Of a stretch of DNA of 55,889 nucleotides, positions 40,120 to 48,470 are shown piece after piece. Made by a program: the position numbers and the translations under genes. Under the pieces are notes generated by a model. The model ran no database searches, was not told where the DNA came from, and saw only the letters and a program-made list of their open reading frames with translations. Position 1 is the first letter of the stretch; every line of letters begins with the position of its first letter. Origin of the DNA: an uncultured Emticicia sp. (GTDB lineage: Bacteria > Bacteroidota > Bacteroidia > Cytophagales > Spirosomataceae); assembly GCF_937903345.1 (NCBI RefSeq), contig NZ_CALCZQ010000017.1, positions 1-55,889 of the forward strand. Direction: 5' to 3'.

Positions 40120-41463
40120 TCAATTTCTCCCCTTAGGTTTATTTCCAACTTTTTTAATTGGTCTTCCGTATTTTGCCCATTTTTCGGCTTTAATATCACG
40201 TCTTACATTTACTTTCTGATTTTTTTCAGCTTTTTCGTGGAAAGCTGGCCCAACCGCATCTTTTTTCGGTGCTTTTACCAAAACATATTTCATCTGCACT
40301 TGCGGCATTTCTGCCTCGGTGAGTTTATCAGAAATCGTAAGGTTTTCTGGCAAATCCAGTTCAGTAATTTTATACTTCATTACAGCCTCAATGGCTTCCA
40401 GTTGCTCTTTTTCTTTTTCAGTTACAAATGTTATCGAAATACCTTTTTTATCAACACGACCTGTTCGACCGATGCGATGTACATAATTTTCTGGCACTTC
40501 TGGTACATCAAAGTTTATCACATGCGAAACCTCCGCGATATCAATTCCACGAGCAATAATATCGGTGGCAATCAACATCGTACAGTTACCATTTTTAAAT
40601 GCCTTTACGGTATTAAAACGATTGTTTTGAGCTTTATTTGAGTGAATTACTCCTACTTTTTCACCATATTTCTTTGATATTTTATCATAAAGTTGGTCAG
40701 ATAATTCTTTGGTTGCCGCAAAAATCAATACTTTACTCATGCTCTCGTCTTCAGCAAGCAACATCTCCAAAAGATTTACTTTTGTATTAAAATTCGGAAC
40801 ATAATAAAGCGTTTGCGAAATATTCTCCAAAGGTGAACCCGCTGGAGCAGCTTCTACTCTGATTGGCTCATTGAAATAAGTTTGAATCAATTGCTCAACT
40901 TCATCGGTAATGGTTGCCGAAAAAAGCAAATTTTGACGTCGAACCGGTAGCAAATCCAGGATATTTTTGAGTTGAGGTCTGAAACCTAAATTCAGCATTT
41001 CATCAACTTCGTCAATGATAAGTTTTTTGAGCGATTTGGTCTTGATAAATCCACTTGTGAGCAAATCAATCAATCGACCTGGAGTAGCTACCAAAATATC
41101 AACTCCATCTTTAAGTTCCAAAATTTGCGATTTGATATTGACTCCACCATATACGCCAACAGTGACGACATTCATGTAGGTCGTCAATTTTTGAACAGCT
41201 TCAACAACCTGCACCACCAATTCGCGAGTTGGTACTATAATAAGTATCTGAGGGGTTTTATCTTTAGAAAACTGGTACTGACGTAAACTTGGTAGTAAAT
41301 AGGCAAAAGTTTTACCTGTACCCGTTTGTGCGATTCCGCATACATCTTTGCCCGACATAACTACCGAAAAAACTTTTTGTTGAATGGTCGTTGGTGTCGT
41401 ATAACCCAAATATTCAAGGGCGTTGAGGAGCGGTTTATTGAGATTTAATTCTTCGAAAGTCAT
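40120..41463 (-). CDS. DEAD-box RNA helicase
   Basis: An ATP-dependent RNA helicase of 447 aa. Q-motif FEELNLNKPLLNALEYLGY, Walker A AQTGTGKT (45-52), motif Ib TPGR, motif II DEVD rather than DEAD, SAT, and motif VI HRIGRTGR are all present. The C-terminus is basic (AEKWAKYGRPIKKVGNKPKG). Likely roles are ribosome assembly or mRNA turnover, often at low temperature. The start is set at 41463; 41490 would add nine residues. The 5' leader carries a perfect palindrome at 41497-41519, and a TACCTTTG -7 box lies on the minus strand at 41557-41550. Confidence 0.92.
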   Translation of the reverse strand: MTFEELNLNKPLLNALEYLGYTTPTTIQQKVFSVVMSGKDVCGIAQTGTGKTFAYLLPSLRQYQFSKDKTPQILIIVPTRELVVQVVEAVQKLTTYMNVVTVGVYGGVNIKSQILELKDGVDILVATPGRLIDLLTSGFIKTKSLKKLIIDEVDEMLNLGFRPQLKNILDLLPVRRQNLLFSATITDEVEQLIQTYFNEPIRVEAAPAGSPLENISQTLYYVPNFNTKVNLLEMLLAEDESMSKVLIFAATKELSDQLYDKISKKYGEKVGVIHSNKAQNNRFNTVKAFKNGNCTMLIATDIIARGIDIAEVSHVINFDVPEVPENYVHRIGRTGRVDKKGISITFVTEKEKEQLEAIEAVMKYKITELDLPENLTISDKLTEAEMPQVQMKYVLVKAPKKDAVGPAFHEKAEKNQKVNVRRDIKAEKWAKYGRPIKKVGNKPKGRN

Positions 41464-41496
41464 ATTTTTTTGTCGATTGACCATTTTCATGGTCGG

Positions 41497-41519
41497 TTGT
41501 TATCAAATTTTGATAACAA
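41497..41519. promoter_or_regulatory. Perfect 23-nt palindrome in the helicase leader
   Basis: TTGTTATCAAA and TTTGATAACAA flank a single T. It lies between the putative -7 box (41550) and the helicase ATG (41463), so it could be an operator or an RNA hairpin controlling translation. Confidence 0.45.
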
Positions 41520-41649
41520 AAATTCCTTATTTATGCTAAAAATAGCCTACAAAGGTAACGCTATTTTGGCACAAATATGGAAAATTTGGTCTATGCCTAC
41601 GAATATCGTAAGTTTTACTGCATTTTCATTGCGATTTAATGTTTCAAAA

Positions 41650-43296
41650 TCATAATTCTAAGACTTGTTTTTCTTTCAAAAGTTCGCTTTTGAGTTTTGA
41701 GTAAGAAATTTTGTGAGGAGTGGTTTTATCATTGATTGCCATTACGGCCGCTACTGCTGCCGACTGCCCCAAAATCATAAAAACAGGTTCCATCCGAATC
41801 GAGCCATAAGCTATATGCGAACTTGATACACAAACGGGTACTAACAAATTTTTGCACTCATTTTCTTTGGGCAAAATAGACTCATAAGCAATCGAATAAG
41901 GTTTATCGGGATGTACGCCAATATCGCCCTCATTCTGCACATAGCCATCGACTTTTACGTATCGTTGGGCATTGTGGGCGTCTAAGGCATAAGAACCCAT
42001 TCCGATTGGGTTAGGAACTACCGTTTTTCCCAAGGCATCGGCTTCTTTCATGACAAACTTCCCTATCATGCGGCGGGCTTCACGAATGTAAAGTTGGTGC
42101 GGCCAATTTCCGTTATCAACAAATTCATCTTTTGGTAAACCCCATTGTTGCATTTTTTCTTTTACATCATTTGGCACACGATTATCATTTTGCAAAAAAT
42201 ACATTAAGCCTTTTTGATATAATTCGTGTTCCTTAATTATTTGCTGGCGTCGCTCATAACTTGCGTCGGGGTAATCGTAGTTTTTACCAATATAGTCAGT
42301 GCTAAATGGCCCATGATTATTGGTATCGGTTTTTCGGTTTGGAATAGCATCAAACTTATCAAAAGTTTCACGCCAACCGCTTGCTAAAACTCGTGCATAA
42401 AGTTCATAGAGTGCGGGCTCGTAGCCCTCTGGTTTGGCAAACGGAATTCGATTATCAGGATGATTGCTTAAACACATTCTGAAACAATATGCTTGAATTT
42501 TGTTATCCCCCGAACCGTATTCGCCTGCTGGTTCGGCTGAAACTTCAGGCAGAAGTCCACTTTTCGGGTCATTTTCTATGATAAAGGGACTAACTTTTGC
42601 TTTAAAATGGTGCCCGTGCTGAAAAACTTCGGTCTGAACACCATTCCATTTTTCGCCATAAACGCTGTTAGCTTCACGTCCAACGTGGTAGCTAACACCA
42701 GCAGCAGCCATCAAATCACCTTCGTAAGTCGCATCAATAAACATTTTCCCTTCATAAACTTGTCCGCTCAAAGTTCGAAAAGAGCGAATACTTCCCGAAG
42801 TTTTTGTGATACCTTTAGCTGAACGGTCAAGCCATTCGTTGCGATATACAATGAGATTGTTTTCTTTTACAAAATCTTCAAAAACTTGTTCTGCGGCGTG
42901 CGGTTCAAAAATCCACATAGTGCGGTTTGCTCCGTCGAGGGCAGGCGTTCCTTGTCCTTTATTTCCGTATTCTTCTCTTTTTTGCCATTTCCAAGAGTCG
43001 ATATTTTGATAATGTATGTAAAGGCGTTGGTAAAATTCACGAGAAAGCCCACCAATTACTTTTTTATTTCCTGTGTCAGTAAATCCTAAACCGCCAGACG
43101 AAAGTCCACCCAAATGTTTATCTGGTGAAACAACGATGACCGATTTGCCCATTTTTTTTACTTGAACGGCGGCCGTTATTGCAGCGGAAGTTCCGCCATA
43201 AATAATAACATCAGCCTTTAGGATTTTATTTTGAGCGAAAGTATTTTGAAATAAAAAAAAGCAGAGAAATATACTCTTGTAAAAAGAATATTGCAT
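41650..43296 (-). CDS. Secreted FAD-dependent oxidoreductase
   Basis: The product (548 aa) has a signal peptide (NTFAQ) and belongs to the FAD_oxidored family. The dinucleotide-binding start is ADVIIYGGTSAAITAAVQ with GGLSSGGLGFTD following. Conserved FIDATYEGDLMAAAGVSYHVGRE and VCVSSSHIAYGSIRMEPVFM at the C-terminus fit. Members often occur in polysaccharide-use regions, but the substrate is unknown. It is monocistronic; a terminator lies between its upstream region and the next gene. Confidence 0.86.
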   Translation of the reverse strand: MQYSFYKSIFLCFFLFQNTFAQNKILKADVIIYGGTSAAITAAVQVKKMGKSVIVVSPDKHLGGLSSGGLGFTDTGNKKVIGGLSREFYQRLYIHYQNIDSWKWQKREEYGNKGQGTPALDGANRTMWIFEPHAAEQVFEDFVKENNLIVYRNEWLDRSAKGITKTSGSIRSFRTLSGQVYEGKMFIDATYEGDLMAAAGVSYHVGREANSVYGEKWNGVQTEVFQHGHHFKAKVSPFIIENDPKSGLLPEVSAEPAGEYGSGDNKIQAYCFRMCLSNHPDNRIPFAKPEGYEPALYELYARVLASGWRETFDKFDAIPNRKTDTNNHGPFSTDYIGKNYDYPDASYERRQQIIKEHELYQKGLMYFLQNDNRVPNDVKEKMQQWGLPKDEFVDNGNWPHQLYIREARRMIGKFVMKEADALGKTVVPNPIGMGSYALDAHNAQRYVKVDGYVQNEGDIGVHPDKPYSIAYESILPKENECKNLLVPVCVSSSHIAYGSIRMEPVFMILGQSAAVAAVMAINDKTTPHKISYSKLKSELLKEKQVLEL

Positions 43297-43383
43297 AACT
43301 GTTTGAGTTAGATTTTTAAATAGAATTTTATAGATTAAAGTTAGAGAAAAAATATGTTTTTTTTGTAAGTTTTGGTGAAAAAC

Positions 43384-43424
43384 AAAAATAGCCAGTAGAA
43401 GAAGTTTTCCTACTGGCTATTTTT
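43384..43424. terminator. Intrinsic terminator downstream of the SerC-like gene
   Basis: A 15-bp perfect stem (AAAAATAGCCAGTAG and complement) with an 11-nt loop and T-runs on both strands lies 20 nt after the minus-strand stop at 43444. Confidence 0.85.
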
Positions 43425-43443
43425 ATTAATCTAGAAATAAGTT

Positions 43444-44526
43444 TTACTCCATTACTTTCAAGGCTGTCAAAAGCAAATCAATTTGCTCCATAGTGTTGGA
43501 TGGAAAATTTGAGATTCTGATTTGCGTACCTTTATTTGGGCCGTAACCACTACCAATAATCATATTTTTTACTTTCAAAGCATCAATAATTCCTTTTGAA
43601 GATTGCTTAGTATTGGCAACAATCACGGTCTTGGAGCGATGCTCTGGATTTTTCACTGCAATACTAAATAGGTTACTGGTTTCGAGGTATTTATAAATTT
43701 TCTTTGCTTTCTCCTCTGTTTCTTTTCTGATAGCTTCGATACCTGTTTTGTTCATTTCTTCTGCAACTTTTCCGAGCAAATAAATTCCTAAAACATTGGG
43801 TGTAGCTGGTGTTTCGTATGTTTCATAATTCTTCCAAAGAGCTGGTAAATTATTGTGAGCTCCAATCGTTATTCCATCATATTTGGCCAAACGTTTGGCT
43901 TTTTCGAGACATTTTTCGTTGGCAATCCAAACACCCAAACCTGCGGGTAAACCAAAGGCTTTTTGAACCGAAAAGAAAGCGGTATCAATTAAATCTAAAT
44001 CAAGTTCTGGAATCGGTGCCGATGAAACCATATCAACCGCCATTAAGCGTTTTTGGTTGCTGCGTTTGAGTTTATGAATATCAGCTTCTCGCATTTGTAC
44101 GCCTGTACTGGTTTCGTTTTGCGTTACACAGATAAGCTCGGCATATTCTGGTACTTCGATTTCTCCGTAACTAAAACCTTCACCAATAGGTTTTTCAAAC
44201 TTATGAGCAAATTTTTGTGCCGAAATGGCATATTTATGAAATTTATCAGAAAATGAACCATTTACTAAGTGAAAACTTTCATGTTCTACCAAATTCAATA
44301 GAATTCTCTCCCAAACCTCTGACGCCGAACCTGTGAAGAAAATACCGGATGAGGCAGGAATATTCATCAACACACGAAGGTTTTCAACACAATGTTGATA
44401 AATCTTACGAAATTGTCCGCTTCGGTGAGAAATTGAACCAATTTGCTCATCAATGGCTTGACGCATGAACTCTTCAAACTTTGGATTCAATTCGGCTGGA
44501 CCGGCAGTGAAATAGATATTTTTCAT
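43444..44526 (-). CDS. Class V aminotransferase, phosphoserine-aminotransferase-like
   Basis: The product (360 aa) is a PLP-dependent enzyme. YFTAGPAELNPKFEEFM opens the protein, MVSSAPIPELDLD precedes the Schiff-base Lys in FFSVQKAFGLPAGLGVWI, and ISNFPSNTMEQIDLLL closes it. The combination resembles SerC (3-phosphoserine transamination in serine synthesis), but SerC-like class V enzymes with other substrates exist, so the symbol is left blank. The ATG at 44526 gives MKNIYFTAGPAEL; the 44580 start would add an odd 18-residue leader. Confidence 0.85.
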   Translation of the reverse strand: MKNIYFTAGPAELNPKFEEFMRQAIDEQIGSISHRSGQFRKIYQHCVENLRVLMNIPASSGIFFTGSASEVWERILLNLVEHESFHLVNGSFSDKFHKYAISAQKFAHKFEKPIGEGFSYGEIEVPEYAELICVTQNETSTGVQMREADIHKLKRSNQKRLMAVDMVSSAPIPELDLDLIDTAFFSVQKAFGLPAGLGVWIANEKCLEKAKRLAKYDGITIGAHNNLPALWKNYETYETPATPNVLGIYLLGKVAEEMNKTGIEAIRKETEEKAKKIYKYLETSNLFSIAVKNPEHRSKTVIVANTKQSSKGIIDALKVKNMIIGSGYGPNKGTQIRISNFPSNTMEQIDLLLTALKVME

Positions 44527-44672
44527 GATTGGTTTTGTTTCGGAGATTTCAAAAATAAAAAATGTCGGCGAGATACTCATCTAACCGACTGCAATTGCTT
44601 TAAAAAGTACAATTTTTTCTTGTTATAACATAATTATTCGAATTATGAAGCTAAACATTTTGGAAAATTGTG

Positions 44673-45905
44673 CTATTCAGGAAAATAGGTAAGATAACTC
44701 AACTGAGATTCATCAAACATATCGTTTGTAATCTCTTGTAGCTGAGGAGCTTCTATATTTTTTATTTCAGTAAAAATACCTTCCAATGATTCTACTTTTC
44801 CGACATCCAAAATACTTTTTGCCATCATCAACATAAAACTTTGATTGCTTTCTTCAGCCATCGCCAACTGCCCCATCAACTGCTCTTTAACAGTGTGCAA
44901 TTGTAATTTTCCAAGTGGTTTTTCTTTCAAAAGTTGCATTTCTTTCAAAATCAATGCATTGGCTTTTTCTAAATTCGATTTATCGGTTGCATAATAAATG
45001 CCCAAAAAACCAGTATCTGTAAATGGCGAATACGTGGCATCTATGCCATAAACGAGCCCGTATTTTTCTCGCAAAGTCATGTTTAGGCGAGAATTCATAC
45101 CTGGGCCACCAAAAAGATTTACCAACATGAAAAATGGCAAACGTCGCTCATCAAGCATCGCATACGATGTGCGACCAATAGCACAATGGGCTTGAGTGAT
45201 TTTCTTCGGAATCGAGATTCGTTGAGGTTGGTACACATCCGGGGGTGTGCGTTGTAGATTCGACTTTTTTGAAGGAATTTCTTTTAAATATTTCTCAGCA
45301 ATTTTAATAGCTTTATTAAAGGTGATATTACCAACAATTGACATGACAATTTTCTCAGTGTCCATGTTTTCGGCAATAAAATCTTGTAACTCCTTGCGAG
45401 TAAAGCCTTTAACGCTTTCTTGGGTACCTAAAATATTAGCTCCCAGCTGATGATTGGCAAAGATGATTTCGTCGAAATCATCTTGCAAAGCATCTTCAGG
45501 CGAATCTTGGTACATCGACATTTCTTCCAGAATTACTCCACGCTCTTTCTCGATTTGGTTTTCGGGAAAAACGGAGTCAAAAGTAATATCAGCCAAAAGT
45601 TCAACTGATTTCTCGAAGTGAGCATCAAGCACCGATGCGTAAAAACATATTTTTTCTTTGGTTGTATAGGCGTTTAATTCTCCACCAACCGACTCCAATC
45701 GATTAATAATGTGGAAAGATTTCCGCTTTTTCGTACCTTTGAAGGCCATGTGTTCCCAAAAGTGGGCAAGACCAAGCTGATTAGGCTTTTCATCTCGGCT
45801 ACCCATGTCGAGCATGAGTCCGCAATGAACCACCTGCGTATAAGGAACTTGTCGGTGTGCAATTCGAATGCCGTTGGGCAAAGTATATATTTGGTATTCT
45901 GTCAT
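44673..45905 (-). CDS. M16-family zinc metallopeptidase (single module, cytosolic)
   Basis: The product (410 aa) is a processing-peptidase-like M16 enzyme. The inverted zinc motif HFWEH is at residues 48-52, and the third ligand Glu lies in KERGVILEEMSMY. The second half has GPGMNSRLNMTLREKYGLVYG. No signal peptide. The length and motifs match the MPP-beta/YmxG-type cytosolic form, unlike the secreted 944-aa form at 1.6 kb. The start is 45905; an upstream ATG at 45917 adds four residues. Confidence 0.93.
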   Translation of the reverse strand: MTEYQIYTLPNGIRIAHRQVPYTQVVHCGLMLDMGSRDEKPNQLGLAHFWEHMAFKGTKKRKSFHIINRLESVGGELNAYTTKEKICFYASVLDAHFEKSVELLADITFDSVFPENQIEKERGVILEEMSMYQDSPEDALQDDFDEIIFANHQLGANILGTQESVKGFTRKELQDFIAENMDTEKIVMSIVGNITFNKAIKIAEKYLKEIPSKKSNLQRTPPDVYQPQRISIPKKITQAHCAIGRTSYAMLDERRLPFFMLVNLFGGPGMNSRLNMTLREKYGLVYGIDATYSPFTDTGFLGIYYATDKSNLEKANALILKEMQLLKEKPLGKLQLHTVKEQLMGQLAMAEESNQSFMLMMAKSILDVGKVESLEGIFTEIKNIEAPQLQEITNDMFDESQLSYLTYFPE

Positions 45906-45915
45906 AAATGTCAGC

Positions 45916-45936
45916 AATAGGCATTAAGCCTTATGC
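45916..45936. repeat. Short dispersed palindromic motif, copy 2
   Basis: It is 19/21 identical to 9516-9536, with the same AATAGGC start and AAGCCTTATGC end. It is followed by GATAGGC, and further TAGCCTAAAGC and GCTTAAAT pieces in the next 45 bases, so this is a degenerate cluster. It sits just upstream of the M16 start, between divergent genes. Confidence 0.4.
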
Positions 45937-46032
45937 GATAGGCTTTTCAGATATTTAAAGCTTAAATCATATAGCCTAAAGCTAAATAAGTATTCTAATT
46001 ATAATTGACAAATTTAAGCAAAAGATAGTTCA

Positions 46033-47136
46033 ATGCGTATAGGATTTGATGCAAAAAGGGCTTTTAATAATCAAACAGGTTTGGGTAATTATAGTAGGTT
46101 CGTAATTGAAGCACTCAGCCCTATTCACCCCCCCGGGGGAGGCTTAGAATATTTGCTTTACACTCCAAAAGTTAAGAATTCAGCATGGTTAGACTCATTT
46201 GACCATAATTTTGCAATAAAAACCTCCACTCTGGGAGTGGGGGGGCTTTGGCGAAGTTGGCTCATTAATGACGATTTGAAGAAGGATAATGTTGATGTTT
46301 TTCATGGATTAAGTAATGAAATCCCTTTTGGAATCAATAAATCTGGTGTAAAATCCGTCGTAACGATTCATGATTTGATTTTTTTGCGTTATCCTGAATT
46401 ATATCCTGCCATCGACCGTTTTTTTTACCAACAAAAATTTCGATATGCCTGCGAAAATGCCGATGCCGTAGTGGCTGTGAGTCAGCAGAGCAAGGATGAT
46501 ATTATGGAATTTTATAAAATTCCATCCGAACGCATTCGAGTGATTTATCAAGATTGTCAATCATCATTTCATCAAAGAGTTGATAATCAGTTGATTTTGA
46601 CAATTAAAAGTAAATATTCTCTTAATAAACCCTATATTATTTGTGTTTCATCTTTCAGCGAAAGAAAAAATCAGAAGCGTTTGGTAGAAGCCTTTCAGCA
46701 ACTCGGTTTGAAAGATTATGAATTGGTTTTGGTAGGCGGAAAATCAAAATATGCCGAGGAAGTAACTCAAAATTCTCCGAAAGATACAAGAGTTTTATTC
46801 GGAGTATCATCTGCCGATTTACCTGCTTTATATCAAGGTGCTTCGTTGTGTGTTTATCCTTCGTTTTTTGAAGGTTTTGGTATTCCGATTATTGAGGCTT
46901 TACATTCGGGTATTCCGGTGGTAGCAGCTACTGGATCGTGTTTAGAAGAAGCAGGCGGAGAAGGGGCTTTGTATGCTAATCCGCTCGATGTCAATGATTT
47001 AGCTGATAAAATGCGACAGGTTTTGACAAATGATTCGCTGAGAAATGATTTGGTTTTAAAAGGAAAAGAACATATTAAGCAGTTTTCATCAGAAATTATT
47101 GCTGAGCAATTGATAAAACTTTATAAAGAATTGTAG
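46033..47136 (+). CDS. Family 1 (GT4) glycosyltransferase with G/C homopolymer tracts
   Basis: The product (367 aa) is a GT-B retaining glycosyltransferase that moves an activated sugar to an acceptor, likely in surface-polysaccharide synthesis. The N-terminal half opens GFDAKRAFNNQTGLGNYSRF and holds DVFHGLSNEIPFG; the donor-binding motif is FPSFFEGFGIPIIEALHSG (here YPSFFEGFGIPIIEALHSG). C7-G5 (46128-46139) and G7 (46239-46245) tracts code for HPPGGG and LGVGGL, an unusual composition for this AT-rich genome. The frame is open as read. It ends in a 3'-end hairpin repeat. Cytosolic, no transmembrane segment. Confidence 0.88.
   Translation: MRIGFDAKRAFNNQTGLGNYSRFVIEALSPIHPPGGGLEYLLYTPKVKNSAWLDSFDHNFAIKTSTLGVGGLWRSWLINDDLKKDNVDVFHGLSNEIPFGINKSGVKSVVTIHDLIFLRYPELYPAIDRFFYQQKFRYACENADAVVAVSQQSKDDIMEFYKIPSERIRVIYQDCQSSFHQRVDNQLILTIKSKYSLNKPYIICVSSFSERKNQKRLVEAFQQLGLKDYELVLVGGKSKYAEEVTQNSPKDTRVLFGVSSADLPALYQGASLCVYPSFFEGFGIPIIEALHSGIPVVAATGSCLEEAGGEGALYANPLDVNDLADKMRQVLTNDSLRNDLVLKGKEHIKQFSSEIIAEQLIKLYKEL
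46128..46245 (+). repeat. Two G/C homopolymer tracts in the glycosyltransferase gene
   Basis: C7 then G5 at 46128-46139 and G7 at 46239-46245. A gain or loss of one base would truncate the protein near residue 40 or 75. A CCACTC-TGG-GAGTGG hairpin precedes the second tract. Confidence 0.7.
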
Positions 47137-47174
47137 GACAGGTCGTTCGGCAACGCTGATACAAACTTGTCTAA
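47131..47174 (+). repeat. Dispersed 3'-end hairpin, copy 2
   Basis: TTGTAGGACAGG overlaps the TAG stop of the glycosyltransferase, and ACTTGTC closes the stem after a 20-nt insertion containing CGTTCGGCAACG. Shares TGTAGGACA and TTGTC with copies 1 and 3. Confidence 0.5.
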
Positions 47175-47183
47175 CAAAAAAAG

Positions 47184-47813
47184 CTATTTTTTCAGTGCAA
47201 TTTGTAAGCCTAGACCTATCAATACTATTCCCGATATTTTATTCTGAATCTTCCAAAACTGCTGAAAATTACTCAGTTTAGCAATGATTTTGCTGAAAAG
47301 TAAGGCAATTAACACATTTACAACCGTTCCCGAAAAATTAAACCAAAGACCCAGAAATAAGATTTGGGAGCTAATGTTTTCGCTATGATTATTGATGAAC
47401 TGTGGTAAAAATGCCAAAAAGAATAGTGACACCTTTGGGTTCAAAACATTCGTAATTGTGCCTTGCCAGAGAATTTTGAGATTGGTGTTTTTATCGTTTT
47501 GATTTTGGTTAAAAATCATAGTTGAAGGCTTTTCCATTAAACTCTTGATACCGATAAAAATCAAATACGCCGCTCCAGCGTAGCGAATGATATAAAACAA
47601 AATCTTGGATTGTTGAATAATTACAGAGAGCCCTACCACCGAAGCAAAAATATGTACAAAACAACCTAAACCTATGCCGAGTGCAGCATAAACACCCGCT
47701 TTTGTACCATAACTCAAGCTTCGAGAAATGACAAAAATCATGTCATTTCCCGGCGTGATATTGAGCACCAGTCCAGCTAAAGCAAATAGAAGGAAGTTTT
47801 GTAAATCGGGCAT
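47184..47813 (-). CDS. LysE/RhtB-family amino-acid exporter
   Basis: The product (209 aa) has six hydrophobic segments and the family features FLLFALAGLVLNITPGNDMIFVISRSLSYGTKAG at the start and ILWQGTITNVLNPKVSLFFLAFLPQF in the middle. It exports amino acids or related small molecules across the inner membrane; substrate not evident. YciI is 29 nt upstream on the same strand, and the two are probably co-transcribed. Confidence 0.9.
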   Translation of the reverse strand: MPDLQNFLLFALAGLVLNITPGNDMIFVISRSLSYGTKAGVYAALGIGLGCFVHIFASVVGLSVIIQQSKILFYIIRYAGAAYLIFIGIKSLMEKPSTMIFNQNQNDKNTNLKILWQGTITNVLNPKVSLFFLAFLPQFINNHSENISSQILFLGLWFNFSGTVVNVLIALLFSKIIAKLSNFQQFWKIQNKISGIVLIGLGLQIALKK

Positions 47814-47842
47814 AAAATTTATGTTTTTAGTCGAAACTATTT

Positions 47843-48133
47843 TTAAATATTGGCCACTCTGAAAGGCATTACTTCAACAAACTTCCAAACACCGTCTTTA
47901 ATGTATGGTTCGTTATCATACCATTCTTGCATTTTTTCATCATTTTCAAACTGTAAAATCATTACTGAGCCAATCATTTTTTCGTTATCGTCGAGCATTG
48001 CTCCTCCAACGATATAATTATTATTGGCTTTTAGGGCTTTTGCTCCAGCCAAATGCTCTGGTCGAGCTGCCATACGGCGGTCGAGAGCTTCTTCATCACG
48101 CCCATCTTGGGCAACTACTACGTATTGTTTCAT
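47843..48133 (-). CDS. YciI-family protein
   Basis: The product (96 aa) is a small alpha-beta dimeric-barrel protein of the YciI family: KQYVVVAQDGRDEEALDRR at the start, the conserved His in RPEHLAGAKAL and GGAMLDDNEKMIGSVMIL. Related to muconolactone isomerase-like folds; the reaction is unknown in most members. First gene of the YciI-LysE pair. Confidence 0.87.
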   Translation of the reverse strand: MKQYVVVAQDGRDEEALDRRMAARPEHLAGAKALKANNNYIVGGAMLDDNEKMIGSVMILQFENDEKMQEWYDNEPYIKDGVWKFVEVMPFRVANI

Positions 48134-48277
48134 TTGTTTGAAGTGCTAAAGCACAATTAAGTAATTAAGAATTAGGAATGTAAAAGGGGTCGTTTGAGCG
48201 ATATTGACTATGAATAAATTAGATAATACCCACCAATTATAATAATACAAAGAAAATGCTTTTGCTGATGAATAAAA

Positions 48278-48307
48278 AAAGCATTGCCAAAATTTTGGCA
48301 ATGCTTT
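48278..48307 (-). terminator. Palindromic terminator of the lipoprotein gene
   Basis: Fifteen-nt perfect arms (AAAGCATTGCCAAAA and complement) without loop. On the minus strand it ends in GCTTTTTTT, so it terminates the lipoprotein transcript about 165 nt after its stop. Confidence 0.75.
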
Positions 48308-48426
48308 CCGAATATTTAAACGTGTTACTAACCTTTTTCTATTATTCTATGAAAAATTGAAAAATTCTAAAATTGAAATAAGCAATAGTATAGACTTAAT
48401 TGACTTATTTTTTCTAATTGTTGGAA

Positions 48427-48461
48427 ATTCGTCATTCGTCAATTGAATAATTCGTCATTTC
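48427..48461. repeat. ATTCGTCA short tandem repeats
   Basis: ATTCGTC occurs three times in 35 nt, near the 3' end of the lipoprotein gene. Similar heptamer-like repeats flank four-helix-bundle genes elsewhere, but no gene is enclosed here. Confidence 0.5.
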
Positions 48462-48470
48462 TTCAACTAA

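Larger units (their letters stand above)
48134..48470. other. Intergenic region with two low-complexity arms
   Basis: It contains AATTAAGTAATTAAG repeats (48155-48180), the terminator at 48278-48307 and ATTCGTC repeats (48427-48461). No open frame, tRNA or exact promoter was recognised. Confidence 0.4.

Noticed and set aside
40237..40641. 134-codon open frame opposite the DEAD-box helicase
   Set aside because: Antisense of conserved helicase motifs; Phe/His/Tyr-rich translation is typical of a shadow frame.
41550..41575. Full promoter for the DEAD-box helicase
   Set aside because: The -7 box TACCTTTG is good but the nearest TTTG is only 14 nt away, so only the -7 half is noted.
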